A stretch of DNA of 12,588 nt from Spirochaetales bacterium (GTDB lineage: Bacteria > Spirochaetota > Spirochaetia > SZUA-6 > DRHE01), in NCBI GenBank assembly GCA_016935715.1, contig JAFGQJ010000235.1, positions 1 through 12,588 on the forward strand, given 5' to 3'. Position numbers and translations under genes: made by a program. The notes beneath the pieces were generated by a model. It saw nothing but the letters and a program-made list of their open reading frames with translations. It was not told where the DNA came from and did no database searches. Below are positions 1 to 6,184 of the stretch, piece after piece (position 1 is the first letter of the stretch; each line of letters starts with the position of its first letter).

Positions 1-309
1 CATTACCTGGGTACCGTCGAAGAGGGTGAAGGGCTTCCACTTCTCGTTCTTGTACCCGAAAAAGGTCTTGGGCAGCTGGATACCATAGGTATCGATCCCC
101 AACTTCGTCTTTACCGAGTCCTCCACTTCAGCTAAGATTTGATAGGGGTCGTACACTCTGATCTCTCCTCCCTCGACACCGAGGGCCTTCTTCAGTCGAG
201 CGTACATGCTGGCCTGGATTCCCGTCACCAGAGTGCTGCCCAGATCCAGCGGCACCCGATCGGGCTCCTCATGATTGATCGCTTTTCGTAGTCGTTCGCG
301 CGGTGTCAT
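1..309 (-). CDS. Uroporphyrinogen decarboxylase-family protein, N-terminal part (runs off the window)
   Basis: The first 103 codons of a minus-strand gene are present; the rest lies beyond base 1. The protein opens MTPRERLRKAINHEEPDRVP, the typical start of the URO-D / corrinoid methyltransferase (MtaA/CmuA-like) superfamily, followed by DLGSTLVTGI and a DPYQILAEVEDSV segment. The start at 307-309 is supported by GAGGAA (complement of 316-321) six bases upstream. True HemE enzymes make coproporphyrinogen III in the cytosol. Many relatives with this PDRVP opening are instead methyltransferases acting with corrinoid proteins, and this fragment does not contain the residues that would decide between them. 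The sequence immediately upstream is transposon debris, so the native promoter may have been altered. The family call is fairly secure; the substrate is unknown. Confidence 0.75.
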   Translation of the reverse strand, partial: MTPRERLRKAINHEEPDRVPLDLGSTLVTGIQASMYARLKKALGVEGGEIRVYDPYQILAEVEDSVKTKLGIDTYGIQLPKTFFGYKNEKWKPFTLFDGTQVM

Positions 310-320
310 ACCACATTCCT

Positions 321-464
321 CAAGAATTTGTGCTCGAGCACGACCTGTTGGCCTCGCCCACCCAGGTCCGCCTGACGGAATCAGGCATCCGCTACCGCTA
401 CAATGGCTTACGTCATCTTACAAATGGTGGTGAGACTATTCAAGTATGGGTCGCTGCCCAGTAA
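321..464 (+). pseudogene. Possible Mu/IS481-type transposase C-terminal remnant
   Basis: The frame ending at TAA 462-464 reads EFVLEHDLLASPTQVRLTES, then GIRYRYNGLRHL, then GETIQVWVAAQ. The pattern (charged lead-in, GIRY.Y.GLR, about ten residues, GE.I.V.V) resembles the small beta-barrel that ends Mu-like and IS-type DDE transposases. No start codon or catalytic domain is present, and the frame begins inside the 5' end of the opposite-strand URO-D-like gene. An inverted repeat (GCCTGA 370-375, TCAGGC 381-386) lies within it. The neighbouring fragments point the same way. The match is short and by eye, so this is a weak call. Confidence 0.25.
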
Positions 465-572
465 TGGGGAAATCGCTTTGTTCAGCAACCCCCAATAAGG
501 AAAGTGATAGGCCCGTGAGTTATCCGGCGGTATCGCGTGGGCAATCTGTGTTCTCTAATAACGCGTAGGGAC

Positions 573-665
573 ATGATCGCCGCTGCAGGCATCGATATGA
601 GCAGGCCAAAGAAAGGTTTCTATGTAGTAGTCCTACAAGACGGCGCGTATTTCGACGAGTTCTGA
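573..665 (+). pseudogene. Possible IS110-type transposase N-terminal remnant (30 codons)
   Basis: A short frame from ATG 573 to TGA 663-665 reads MIAAAGIDMSRPKKGFYVVV followed by LQDGAYFDEF. The spacing G-I-D-x-S, then K, then a hydrophobic run ending V-L-x-D-G, resembles the N-terminus of IS110-family (DEDD) transposases, where the first catalytic Asp sits in GID.S. It stops after 30 residues and runs into a fragment of a different transposase. There is no convincing ribosome binding site, only a GGG close to the ATG. Chance similarity in so short a frame is possible. Confidence 0.3.
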
Positions 666-876
666 AGAATCGACCGTGTCTGATCAAGAAAGCCGCCCTA
701 CGTGGGCCAGACTCATCACTCAGGTGTACGAGGTGACCGCCTTGACCTGCTGTCGATGCAGCTCGCCGATGCGGATTCTTGCTGTGATCACCGAGTCGGA
801 AGAGGTTAAAAGAATCCTAGGTCGTCTGGTGAAGATCGACCAATCCCCACCCGGGCTGGAACAGAGCTTCGTGTAA
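631..876 (+). pseudogene. IS91-family (Y2) transposase C-terminal remnant
   Basis: The frame opens after a TAG at 628-630 and ends with TAA at 874-876. It contains SRPTWARLITQVYEVTALTC, then CRCSSPMRILAVI, EEVKRILGRLVKI and SPPG. This is the C-terminal tail of IS91/IS801-like rolling-circle transposases, whose usual form is SWARLI.KVYEVDPL.CP.CG..M+V.A.I.D..V..+IL. The zinc-knuckle pattern is altered (TCCRCSSP rather than CP.CG), which suggests decay. The HUH/Y2 catalytic part is absent. A GTG at 676 would give a 66-residue product with no obvious ribosome binding site, so I treat it as a dead fragment. Family assignment is fairly secure, expression is not. Confidence 0.65.
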
Positions 877-984
877 TGATCACTCTGACTCACTGCCTGC
901 TCCAGGGGGAACTCTATACAATTTTTTCATAAAATCAATTGCAAAAATCCGATCCGTGAAATCCCACCCGAAATACGATTTTAT

Positions 985-1013
985 TTGCATTCGTCACCTC
1001 TATGTCCTAAACT
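985..1013 (+). promoter_or_regulatory. Candidate sigma-70 promoter for the sugar-binding protein gene
   Basis: TTGCAT at 985-990 and TAAACT at 1008-1013 are separated by 17 bases, each a partial match to the -35 and -10 consensus. They lie in a conspicuously AT-rich stretch (about 910-1100) between transposon debris and the gene, leaving a leader of roughly 95 bases. No operator or riboswitch fold stood out in that leader. The gap 877-1114 has no gene that I can support. Confidence 0.35.
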
Positions 1014-1114
1014 AGTAATAAAAAGGCGCTTATACCAATAGAGACAGCACTCCAGTTATATCCCATTCTTATTATCCATCACGAAATGCGCCCTATCCTT
1101 TAAGGAGGGATCGT

Positions 1115-2404
1115 ATGAAGTCGTTATTCTCTCTCACGATGCTCCTGCTGCTTGCAGCCGGAGGATTGCCCGTGTTCGCCACGCCCCAGGTCGAGGAAAC
1201 CGGGCCGGTCCAGATCATCTACTGGACCGACGAGGACCCCAATCGCACGCCGTTGGAGGAGAGGCTCATTGCCGAGTTCCAGCAGCAGCACCCCAACGTG
1301 TCCGTGGTGCGGGAGACCGGCCCTTCCAAGAAGATGGCCGAGAAGCTCCTCACCGCCTTCGCCGCCCAGAAGGGGCCAGACTTGTTCAACTGGGCCGCCG
1401 AAGACGAGTGGCCCTACATCGAGGCCGGCAGGGTGGCGCCGGTGGACCTGAAAGCGATCGGCTACGCTAGCTACAAAGCCCTGCAGGACGACTATATACC
1501 GGTAACCTTCAAGGGGGCTCTGTTCGACGGGAAGATCTACGGTCTGCCCCAGCAGATCAGCAACTATGCCATCTTTATCAACAACAAGTACTGCCGGGAA
1601 GTCGGTTTGGACCCGGCTAAGGACTACCCTAGGACATGGGCGCAAATGGTCGAGGTGGCCGAAAAGCTCACCATCCGAGATGGACAGGTCATCAGGCGCC
1701 GTGGTTTTGATTTCCGCTATCCCCAATACCTGTACTTCTGGGCCCCCATGGCCCAGCAGCTGGGCGGCACGATCCTGAGCGCCGATCGCAAGAGCGCGGC
1801 CGTGAACACCCCGCCCTGGATCAAGCTCCTCCAGTATACGGCTGTCTGGGGCCCCAACGGGCGCAACCTTGGTTCACCGACGTACAAGAACGCGCGGGCG
1901 ACCTTCAACAAGGACGACAACTCCGTAGCCATGTGCATCAGCGGACTCTACCAGGTTGACCGGATCAAGGCCGAGAACCCGGCCCTGGTGCCGCATGTCT
2001 CGGTCGTCCCGTACCCTCGGTTCCAGAACGCGGTGAGCGACAACGGCACCGCGGTGTACGGACACTACCACATGGTCAACGCTTCCTCCGCGCCGGCGGT
2101 GCAGAAGGCCTCCTGGGGGCTCGCCATGTCCTTCAGCAGTGCCGCGGAGGAGACGCTCGACAAGGTGGGGAATACCATTCCCAGCAAGAAGCTGCTGGAG
2201 ACCGCAGTGTACAAGAACAAGAAATTCGCCAATGTCTTCATCGCAGACATGGCCAAGTCGGACTTCGTCTTCCTGCATGTCAAGGGGCCCCAGATCCAGG
2301 ATGTGCTCAAGGAGATGGTCGAGGGCGTGATGCTCAGCGAAGTGCCCCCAGCGGAAGCCGCGGAAAGGGGACAGCAGAAGATCAACGATCTCCTGAAGCA
2401 GTAG
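1115..2404 (+). CDS. Sugar ABC transporter substrate-binding protein (family 1), exported
   Basis: A 429-residue extracellular solute-binding protein that would capture a sugar or oligosaccharide outside the membrane for an ABC importer. Residues 1-22 form a signal peptide (MKS, a leucine-rich core, VFA). Cleavage is predicted before T23, and there is no lipobox Cys. The mature part has the family-1 opening IIYWTDEDPNRTPLEERLIAEF, the segment GPDLFNWAAEDEWPY, and later LPQQISNYAIFINNKY, the usual lobe-crossing motif. AAGGAGGGA (1102-1110) sits 4 bases before ATG 1115, a strong ribosome binding site. A hairpin terminator lies just after the stop, and no permease or ATPase gene adjoins, so it is an orphan that must work with a transporter encoded elsewhere or be idle. 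The substrate cannot be read from sequence. Both flanks carry transposase remnants, consistent with loss of former partners. Confidence 0.85.
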   Translation: MKSLFSLTMLLLLAAGGLPVFATPQVEETGPVQIIYWTDEDPNRTPLEERLIAEFQQQHPNVSVVRETGPSKKMAEKLLTAFAAQKGPDLFNWAAEDEWPYIEAGRVAPVDLKAIGYASYKALQDDYIPVTFKGALFDGKIYGLPQQISNYAIFINNKYCREVGLDPAKDYPRTWAQMVEVAEKLTIRDGQVIRRRGFDFRYPQYLYFWAPMAQQLGGTILSADRKSAAVNTPPWIKLLQYTAVWGPNGRNLGSPTYKNARATFNKDDNSVAMCISGLYQVDRIKAENPALVPHVSVVPYPRFQNAVSDNGTAVYGHYHMVNASSAPAVQKASWGLAMSFSSAAEETLDKVGNTIPSKKLLETAVYKNKKFANVFIADMAKSDFVFLHVKGPQIQDVLKEMVEGVMLSEVPPAEAAERGQQKINDLLKQ

Positions 2405-2421
2405 GAACAGGTACGAAGCAG

Positions 2422-2457
2422 GATGTGTCCGGACTGCGTTGCGGACACATCTTTTTT
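2422..2457 (+). terminator. Rho-independent terminator of the sugar-binding protein gene
   Basis: A perfect 10-base stem, GATGTGTCCG (2422-2431) with CGGACACATC (2442-2451), encloses a 10-base loop and is followed directly by six T (2452-2457). It begins 18 bases after the stop codon, so the binding protein is made as a single-gene transcript. Confidence 0.9.
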
Positions 2458-2564
2458 CCTGACCTCCCGAGCTAGGCTGGGACAACTTCTGAAGCGTGTA
2501 ACATCTGTTGGACCAGCCGGTACGCAAGTACTTTCATTTTTCGTATTTCCTTGCCAGGTAAGGT

Positions 2565-2617
2565 AACCCGCTGCCTAATCAGAATGAAAAGGCCAGAATA
2601 GCGGGTTCATTTTTTTT
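2565..2617 (+). repeat. Stem-loop with T-run at the end of the IS4-type remnant
   Basis: AACCCGCT (2565-2572) and AGCGGGTT (2600-2607) are perfect inverted copies 27 bases apart, followed on the plus strand by CA and a run of eight T (2610-2617). The right arm touches the stop codon of the minus-strand transposase remnant. It could terminate plus-strand transcripts, or be an end structure of the old insertion element. The stretch 2458-2606 otherwise contains nothing I can identify. Confidence 0.4.
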
Positions 2618-2951
2618 CGCTCCGGTACATCCGGTCCCGAATCTTTTCGCCAACCAATACCCCGATGGTGTAAGCTATCAGCACAAGCATGATCAGCTTT
2701 TCCATGTATTTGCGATCCTTGCTCATGATGCGCTCCAGCCCCAACAGGCTTTTCAGATCTTTGAACTCAGGAATCCCTCGATCTCCAGGTCTTCAAAGAA
2801 ACTCACGTAGCTGAACTCCCCGTCAAAAACCAGCGGCGTGTCCCCCAGCATGCTCATCACCTCTGCGATCGCCCGCCGATGTTCCATGTATCGCGAGCGT
2901 TCCTCCTCGGCAATCGTAAGGTAATCGGCAGTTTTTCCTCTTTCCCCAAAT
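2607..2951 (-). pseudogene. IS4-type DDE transposase remnant with internal deletion and truncated 5' end
   Basis: Read on the minus strand, two frames together resemble one transposase. Upstream (about 2951 down to 2775) reads KTADYLTIAEEERSRYMEHR followed by AIAEVMSMLGDTPLVFDGEF and SY, matching the region around the second catalytic Asp (usually LGD.PLVFDREFSY). This frame ends at TGA (complement of 2753-2755). The other frame (about 2778 to 2607) reads PEFKDLKSLLGLERIMSKDR, KYMEKLIMLVLIAYTIGVLV and GEKIRDRMYRSEKK before TGA, matching the C-terminal tail of the same family. The part between them, which should hold the catalytic Glu, is missing, and the N-terminal third is cut off at about 2951, where the vapB remnant starts. 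No active product is possible. Confidence 0.7.
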
Positions 2952-2961
2952 TAAAGGTAGG

Positions 2962-3203
2962 GCATCTACAATTCGGCTGAGTTTGCCCGCGCCGGAGCTG
3001 CCGGCGAAGGCCGGCGGCTGAAACAGGAGGCAGCCCGCACGGGCAAAACAATGTCCGAGCTCGTGGAGGACGCCCTGCGCCGGGCCCTGTTGAAGCCGAA
3101 AAAAAACGTTCAAAAAGTTACGCTGCCCGCTTTCAGGGGAGGGAAACCCCGGGTCGACATCTCCAACAGGGAACTCTTGTACGAGGTGATGGAAGAACGC
3201 TGA
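2962..3203 (+). pseudogene. vapB: VapB-type ribbon-helix-helix antitoxin, start lost and frameshifted
   Basis: The antitoxin can be read only in two frames. From 2962 one frame gives STIRLSLPAPELPAKAGG, the DNA-binding beta-strand region, and hits TGA at 3019-3021. The other frame, ending at TGA 3201-3203, gives RRLKQEAARTGKTMSELVED then ALRRALLKPKKN, the classic helix-turn-helix part, and a toxin-binding tail ending ELLYEVMEER. Joining them needs one extra base around GCCGGCGG (3010-3017). No ATG, GTG or TTG precedes the first piece in frame (open from 2920), and homology begins within about 10 bases of the transposase remnant. An internal ATG at 3051 could give a 50-residue tail lacking the DNA-binding strand, but it has no well-placed ribosome binding site (AGGAGG at 3025-3030 is 20 bases away). 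The stop overlaps the vapC start by one base, the usual coupled arrangement. Confidence 0.65.
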
Positions 3204-3637
3204 TGTTCGTCGTGGATACGAATATACTGGTATACGCGGCAAACCAGGATGGAGCAGAGTACTCCACCTGCAAAAGCCTGGTGGAGTCTTGGTGCAATCA
3301 AAGTGGAATCTGGCATGTAACCTGGGGAATTCTCTACGAGTTCACGAGGGTCGTTACCCATCCACGGGTGTTCCAGCAACCCTGGTCGAGCGGGGAGGCC
3401 TGGCGCTTCATCGAGAGTTTGCTTTTATCGCCGGGACTCGTCGTGTTGGCGGAAACGGAGACGCATTCGAGGGTAGCGGCGGATTTTTTTGCGGAACATC
3501 CCTTCGTTTCGGGCAATTTGATCTCTGATGCCCATACAGCGATCCTCATGAGGGAACATGGAATCGAGAAGATCTATTCACGTGACGCGGAGTTCCACAA
3601 ATTCTCTCTCGTCACCGTGATAGATCCCCTGAAATAG
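3203..3637 (+). CDS. vapC: VapC-type PIN-domain ribonuclease toxin
   Basis: A 144-residue PIN-domain protein of normal length for VapC, a Mg2+-dependent RNase that inhibits translation when not bound by VapB. All four acidic metal-binding positions are present: D5 in FVVDTNILVYA, E46 in LYEFTRV, D109 in LISDAHTA and D128 in YSRDAEFHKF. The start ATG overlaps the stop of the vapB remnant (TGATG), showing the pair was once translationally coupled. Its base composition by eye is more AT-rich than the genes to its right, which fits horizontal acquisition. An apparently intact toxin beside a damaged antitoxin is odd. It may be silent, controlled by another VapB, or the antitoxin break may be a sequencing error. 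No separate promoter was found. Confidence 0.85.
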   Translation: MFVVDTNILVYAANQDGAEYSTCKSLVESWCNQSGIWHVTWGILYEFTRVVTHPRVFQQPWSSGEAWRFIESLLLSPGLVVLAETETHSRVAADFFAEHPFVSGNLISDAHTAILMREHGIEKIYSRDAEFHKFSLVTVIDPLK

Positions 3638-3662
3638 GACCGCAGCCGGGCATCCGAGCAGT

Positions 3663-3686
3663 CCGCCTGCGGCCTCCCTCAGGCGG
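3663..3686. terminator. Hairpin between convergent vapC and methyltransferase genes
   Basis: CCGCCTG (3663-3669) pairs perfectly with CAGGCGG (3680-3686) around a 10-base loop, at the point where the two genes converge. It overlaps the methyltransferase stop codon. There is no good T-run on either strand, so its role as a two-way terminator is only suggested by position. Confidence 0.3.
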
Positions 3687-4497
3687 GGTTCCTCCCCCGA
3701 AACAGCGTGTAGGTGTAGAAGCCGTAGTAGTCCGGCAGATCGACGATGAGATCAGGCGAGTCCGGGTCGGTGATGCGCCGGTACAGCAGGCGGTCCGCGC
3801 GGCTCAGCTCCTCCTCCGCTCCCGGCCAGCGCATCTCGATCAGGGTGAGCAGGGCGTCGCGTATCGGCCTGTCGAAGGGCGCGCAGATGCCCTGGCTGAA
3901 CGGCTGAGCCGCCACTTCGAGGAAGCCGGCCTTTCTCAGCCACCCGGGAAGCCGCAGAAAGTGCCGGTCCGGGGGATCCTCCGCCGTGAAGGGCGCCATG
4001 CCCGCGGCGGTGGCGTTGAGCATCGCCTCCAGGCGGGGATAGCCGGGCAGAAGCTGCTGCGCGGACCAGATCACGATCAGGAGCTGGCCGCCGGGCTCGA
4101 GGATCCGGCGGAATACCTCGAGCAGCTCCAGGGGACGGCTCATCGAGTAGCAGGCGCAGCTGGCGCTCCAGATCCAGTCGAACTCCCGCTCCGCGAAGGG
4201 CGGGTCGTAGATATCCCCCTGGATCAGGGAAACCCGCGGCCCGAGTCCCCAGCGGTCGATATTTCTGCCCGCCTCCTCGAGGAACTCCGGCCGGATGTCC
4301 ATCCCGGTCACGCGGCCTTCCGGGCCAACCGCTTCGGCCAGTCCCGGGATCTGCAGCCCCACGCCGCAGCCGGCATCCAGCCCGCGGCTGCCTACGGGCA
4401 AACCGGCCGCCTCCACCACCCGCCGCAGCAGCGGGTCCTGCAGGGGATCGCTCAGGTAGAGCTTTTCCATGTAGGCCTTGGGATCGTATTCGGGCAT
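3679..4497 (-). CDS. Class I SAM-dependent methyltransferase
   Basis: A 272-residue cytosolic methyltransferase of unknown substrate. Motif I is GLDAGCGVGLQIPGLAEAVG (D41, G-rich loop to about 47), and the acidic SAM-ribose residue is D67 in RVTGMDIRPEFL. Motif II/III is IQGDIYDPPF followed by FDWIWSASCACYSM, and the post-motif segment FRRILEPGGQLLIVIW is typical of UbiE-like enzymes. I place the start at 4497 rather than at the ATG at 4623. AGGGGA (complement of 4505-4510) lies 7 bases before it, the protein then opens MPEYDPKAYMEKLY, and a promoter lies inside the longer version. It is divergent from the aldo-keto reductase with a shared 183-base intergenic region. The substrate could be a small molecule or lipid. 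Confidence 0.8.
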   Translation of the reverse strand: MPEYDPKAYMEKLYLSDPLQDPLLRRVVEAAGLPVGSRGLDAGCGVGLQIPGLAEAVGPEGRVTGMDIRPEFLEEAGRNIDRWGLGPRVSLIQGDIYDPPFAEREFDWIWSASCACYSMSRPLELLEVFRRILEPGGQLLIVIWSAQQLLPGYPRLEAMLNATAAGMAPFTAEDPPDRHFLRLPGWLRKAGFLEVAAQPFSQGICAPFDRPIRDALLTLIEMRWPGAEEELSRADRLLYRRITDPDSPDLIVDLPDYYGFYTYTLFRGRNPA

Positions 4498-4527
4498 GAT
4501 CGTTTCCCCTGGTAGCGAACTCGGTCC

Positions 4528-4556
4528 GTTATAGTCTGCCACGAAGCAAATCCGAA
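4528..4556 (-). promoter_or_regulatory. Candidate promoter of the methyltransferase gene
   Basis: Read on the minus strand, TATAAC (complement of 4528-4533) is preceded after 17 bases by TTCGGA (complement of 4551-4556). The -10 is a five-of-six match and the -35 is weak. It sits about 30 bases before the ATG at 4497, which supports that start over the longer frame. Confidence 0.4.
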
Positions 4557-4591
4557 GGAAAGCTTTTTTTGCCTCTACGGAGCGGTTGCGC

Positions 4592-4617
4592 ACCGATCGG
4601 AAACCGGACAGATCGGT
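4592..4617. repeat. Inverted repeat between divergent genes, possible operator
   Basis: ACCGATC (4592-4598) and GATCGGT (4611-4617) are perfect inverted copies separated by 12 bases (19 bases centre to centre). They lie between the methyltransferase promoter candidate and the aldo-keto reductase start. This layout suits a dimeric regulator, but no regulator gene is nearby, and I did not find a clear reductase promoter beside it. Confidence 0.3.
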
Positions 4618-4680
4618 ACCCACGCACCCCCAAAAGTGTTAGTGTATGGGGACAGCTGAAGCGAAATATGGAGGATCGGG

Positions 4681-5712
4681 ATGAATTATACACCGGATGA
4701 CAAGCGCTATGAACAGATGAGGTACAACCGCTGCGGGCGAAGCGGGCTCAAGCTGCCCGCGATCTCCCTGGGCCTGTGGAACAACTTCGGCGGGAAGGGG
4801 GTCAGTGACAATGCCCGGCGCATGATTTTCCGGGCCTTCGATCTGGGCATCACCCACTTCGATCTTGCCAACAACTACGGGCCGCCCCCCGGCTCGGCGG
4901 AGCGCAATTTCGGCCGGATTTTCAGCGAGAATCTGGCCGCCTACCGGGACGAGCTGATCATCTCCACCAAGGCGGGCTACGACATGTGGCCCGGACCCTA
5001 CGGGGAGTGGGGTTCCCGCAAGTACCTGCTGGCCAGCCTGGACCAGAGCCTGAAACGGATGGGTCTGGAATACGTCGACATCTTCTACTCCCACCGTTTC
5101 GACCCGGATACGCCGCTGGAGGAGACCCTCGGGGCGGTGGCCACCGCGGTCCGGCAGGGCAAAGCCCTGTACGCCGGGATCTCCTCCTACTCGGCCCGCA
5201 AGACCGCCGAAGCCTCCCGGATCCTGAGGCAGATGGGCGTGCCCTGCCTGATCCACCAGCCCTCCTACTCGCTTCTCAACCGCTGGATCGAGCAGGGTCT
5301 GCTCGACGTGCTGGGCGAGGAGGGCATCGGCTGCATCGTGTTCTCCCCCTTGGCCCAGGGCATGCTCACCGACAAGTATCTGGAGGGCATCCCCGAAGAT
5401 TCGCGGGCGGTCAAGGCGGGGCACTTCCTGCCGAAGGAATACCTGAGCGACGAGAATCTGGCCAAGATCCGCGCCTTGAACGAGATTGCCCGCAGGCGGG
5501 GACAGAGCCTGGCGCAGATGGCCGTGGCCTGGTGCCTGCGGGACCCGCGAATCACCACCGTGCTGGTCGGTGCCTCCCGGCCCGGGCAGATAGAGGAGAA
5601 CATCGCCGCCCTGAACAACCTGGAGTTCACTCCGGAGGAGCTGGCGGAGATCGACAGGCACGCCACGGAGTCGGGGATCAACCGCTGGGCCCGTTCCAGC
5701 CAGGCGGGCTAG
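4681..5712 (+). CDS. gpr: Aldo-keto reductase, Gpr/YghZ type (L-glyceraldehyde 3-phosphate reductase-like)
   Basis: A 343-residue NADPH-dependent aldo-keto reductase. In E. coli this enzyme (YghZ/Gpr) reduces L-glyceraldehyde 3-phosphate and other aldehydes such as methylglyoxal. Long blocks match what I know of that protein: SGLKLPAISLGLW near residue 21, THFDLANNYGPPPGSAE, RDELIISTKAGYDMWPGPYG, then SRKYLLASLDQSLKRMGLEY and VDIFYSHR. The catalytic tetrad is complete: D61, Y66, K97 and H138. The C-terminal part carries SPLAQGMLT and the cofactor segment VLVGASRPGQIEENIAALNN. GGAGG ends 6 bases before the ATG and the length is normal. It is divergent from the methyltransferase, and the stretch just downstream is a decayed hydrolase gene. 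Detoxification of reactive aldehydes is the likely role, by family knowledge. Confidence 0.9.
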   Translation: MNYTPDDKRYEQMRYNRCGRSGLKLPAISLGLWNNFGGKGVSDNARRMIFRAFDLGITHFDLANNYGPPPGSAERNFGRIFSENLAAYRDELIISTKAGYDMWPGPYGEWGSRKYLLASLDQSLKRMGLEYVDIFYSHRFDPDTPLEETLGAVATAVRQGKALYAGISSYSARKTAEASRILRQMGVPCLIHQPSYSLLNRWIEQGLLDVLGEEGIGCIVFSPLAQGMLTDKYLEGIPEDSRAVKAGHFLPKEYLSDENLAKIRALNEIARRRGQSLAQMAVAWCLRDPRITTVLVGASRPGQIEENIAALNNLEFTPEELAEIDRHATESGINRWARSSQAG

Positions 5713-6150
5713 AGCCGCCGGAGCTCTGGCGTACACGGCTTTCGGAATCAGCTGCAGCGCATCTCCATTTCCTCCCGGGGACTGACTGCGGCGCTGCCGG
5801 CGCAGGCCGCGCCGACCGAGGCCATCGTCATACGGATGCCCTACGGGAAACGGCAGCCCTACTGCTGGATGCCGGTGATCGGTCGGTTCTGGGCGAAACG
5901 GGGACGGCAGTACCGAGCTTCTCGAGCCGGGCCGGGTGTACCGCTTCCGGATCGATCTCTGGGCCACGGCTTGCCTCCTGGCCAGAGGCCACGCCATCCG
6001 ACTGGAGATCTCCAGCAGCAACTTCTCCCGCTTCGACCGAAATCTGAACACCGCAGGCCCTGCAGCCCGAATGCCTTCCTGCATGGCGATGGCATTGAAT
6101 GCCTCGCGAGGCGGGTGGACGATTGTCCCCATTGTGAGTAGCTTATACCC
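5713..6150 (+). pseudogene. CocE/NonD-family hydrolase pseudogene (N- and C-terminal scraps joined)
   Basis: Two frames carry the start and end of a CocE-like alpha/beta hydrolase (X-Pro dipeptidyl-peptidase class, normally more than 500 residues). In the frame shared with the upstream reductase, about 5800-5905 reads TEAIVIRMPYGKRQPYCWMP then VIGRFWAKRG, the N-terminal strand and PYGK motif. In the next frame, about 5909-6055 reads STELLEPGRVYRFRIDLWAT, then GHAIRLEISSSNFSRFDRNL and NT, the C-terminal jelly-roll signature. The catalytic Ser, Asp and His region is missing, so roughly 400 residues were lost at about 5905 together with a frame change. There is no start codon or ribosome binding site of note. 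The C-terminal frame continues without a stop into rpsD. Confidence 0.7.
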
Positions 6151-6184
6151 TATATTTTTAGTAAAGAATGAGGAGACGATCTCT

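Noticed and set aside
1021..1100. Possible riboswitch in the leader of the sugar-binding protein gene
   Set aside because: Apart from the ribosome binding site I could find no conserved aptamer motif or competing hairpins.
2823..3242. Minus-strand 139-codon frame spanning the transposase remnant and vapB
   Set aside because: It runs antisense through the vapB remnant and out of frame with the transposase homology, with no recognisable motif.
3961..4515. Plus-strand frame opposite the methyltransferase
   Set aside because: It is a shadow of the methyltransferase, whose SAM-binding motifs are plain on the minus strand.
4986..6047. 353-codon plus-strand frame overlapping the reductase in another frame
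   Set aside because: Its composition is dominated by Arg, Gly, Pro and Ala, it lacks a start signal, and it overlaps a certain gene.
4639..6132. Long open frame on the minus strand across the aldo-keto reductase (497 codons)
   Set aside because: It is antisense to a gene with a complete catalytic tetrad, is rich in Gly, Pro, Arg and Val as expected of a GC-driven shadow, and shows no domain or ribosome binding site.
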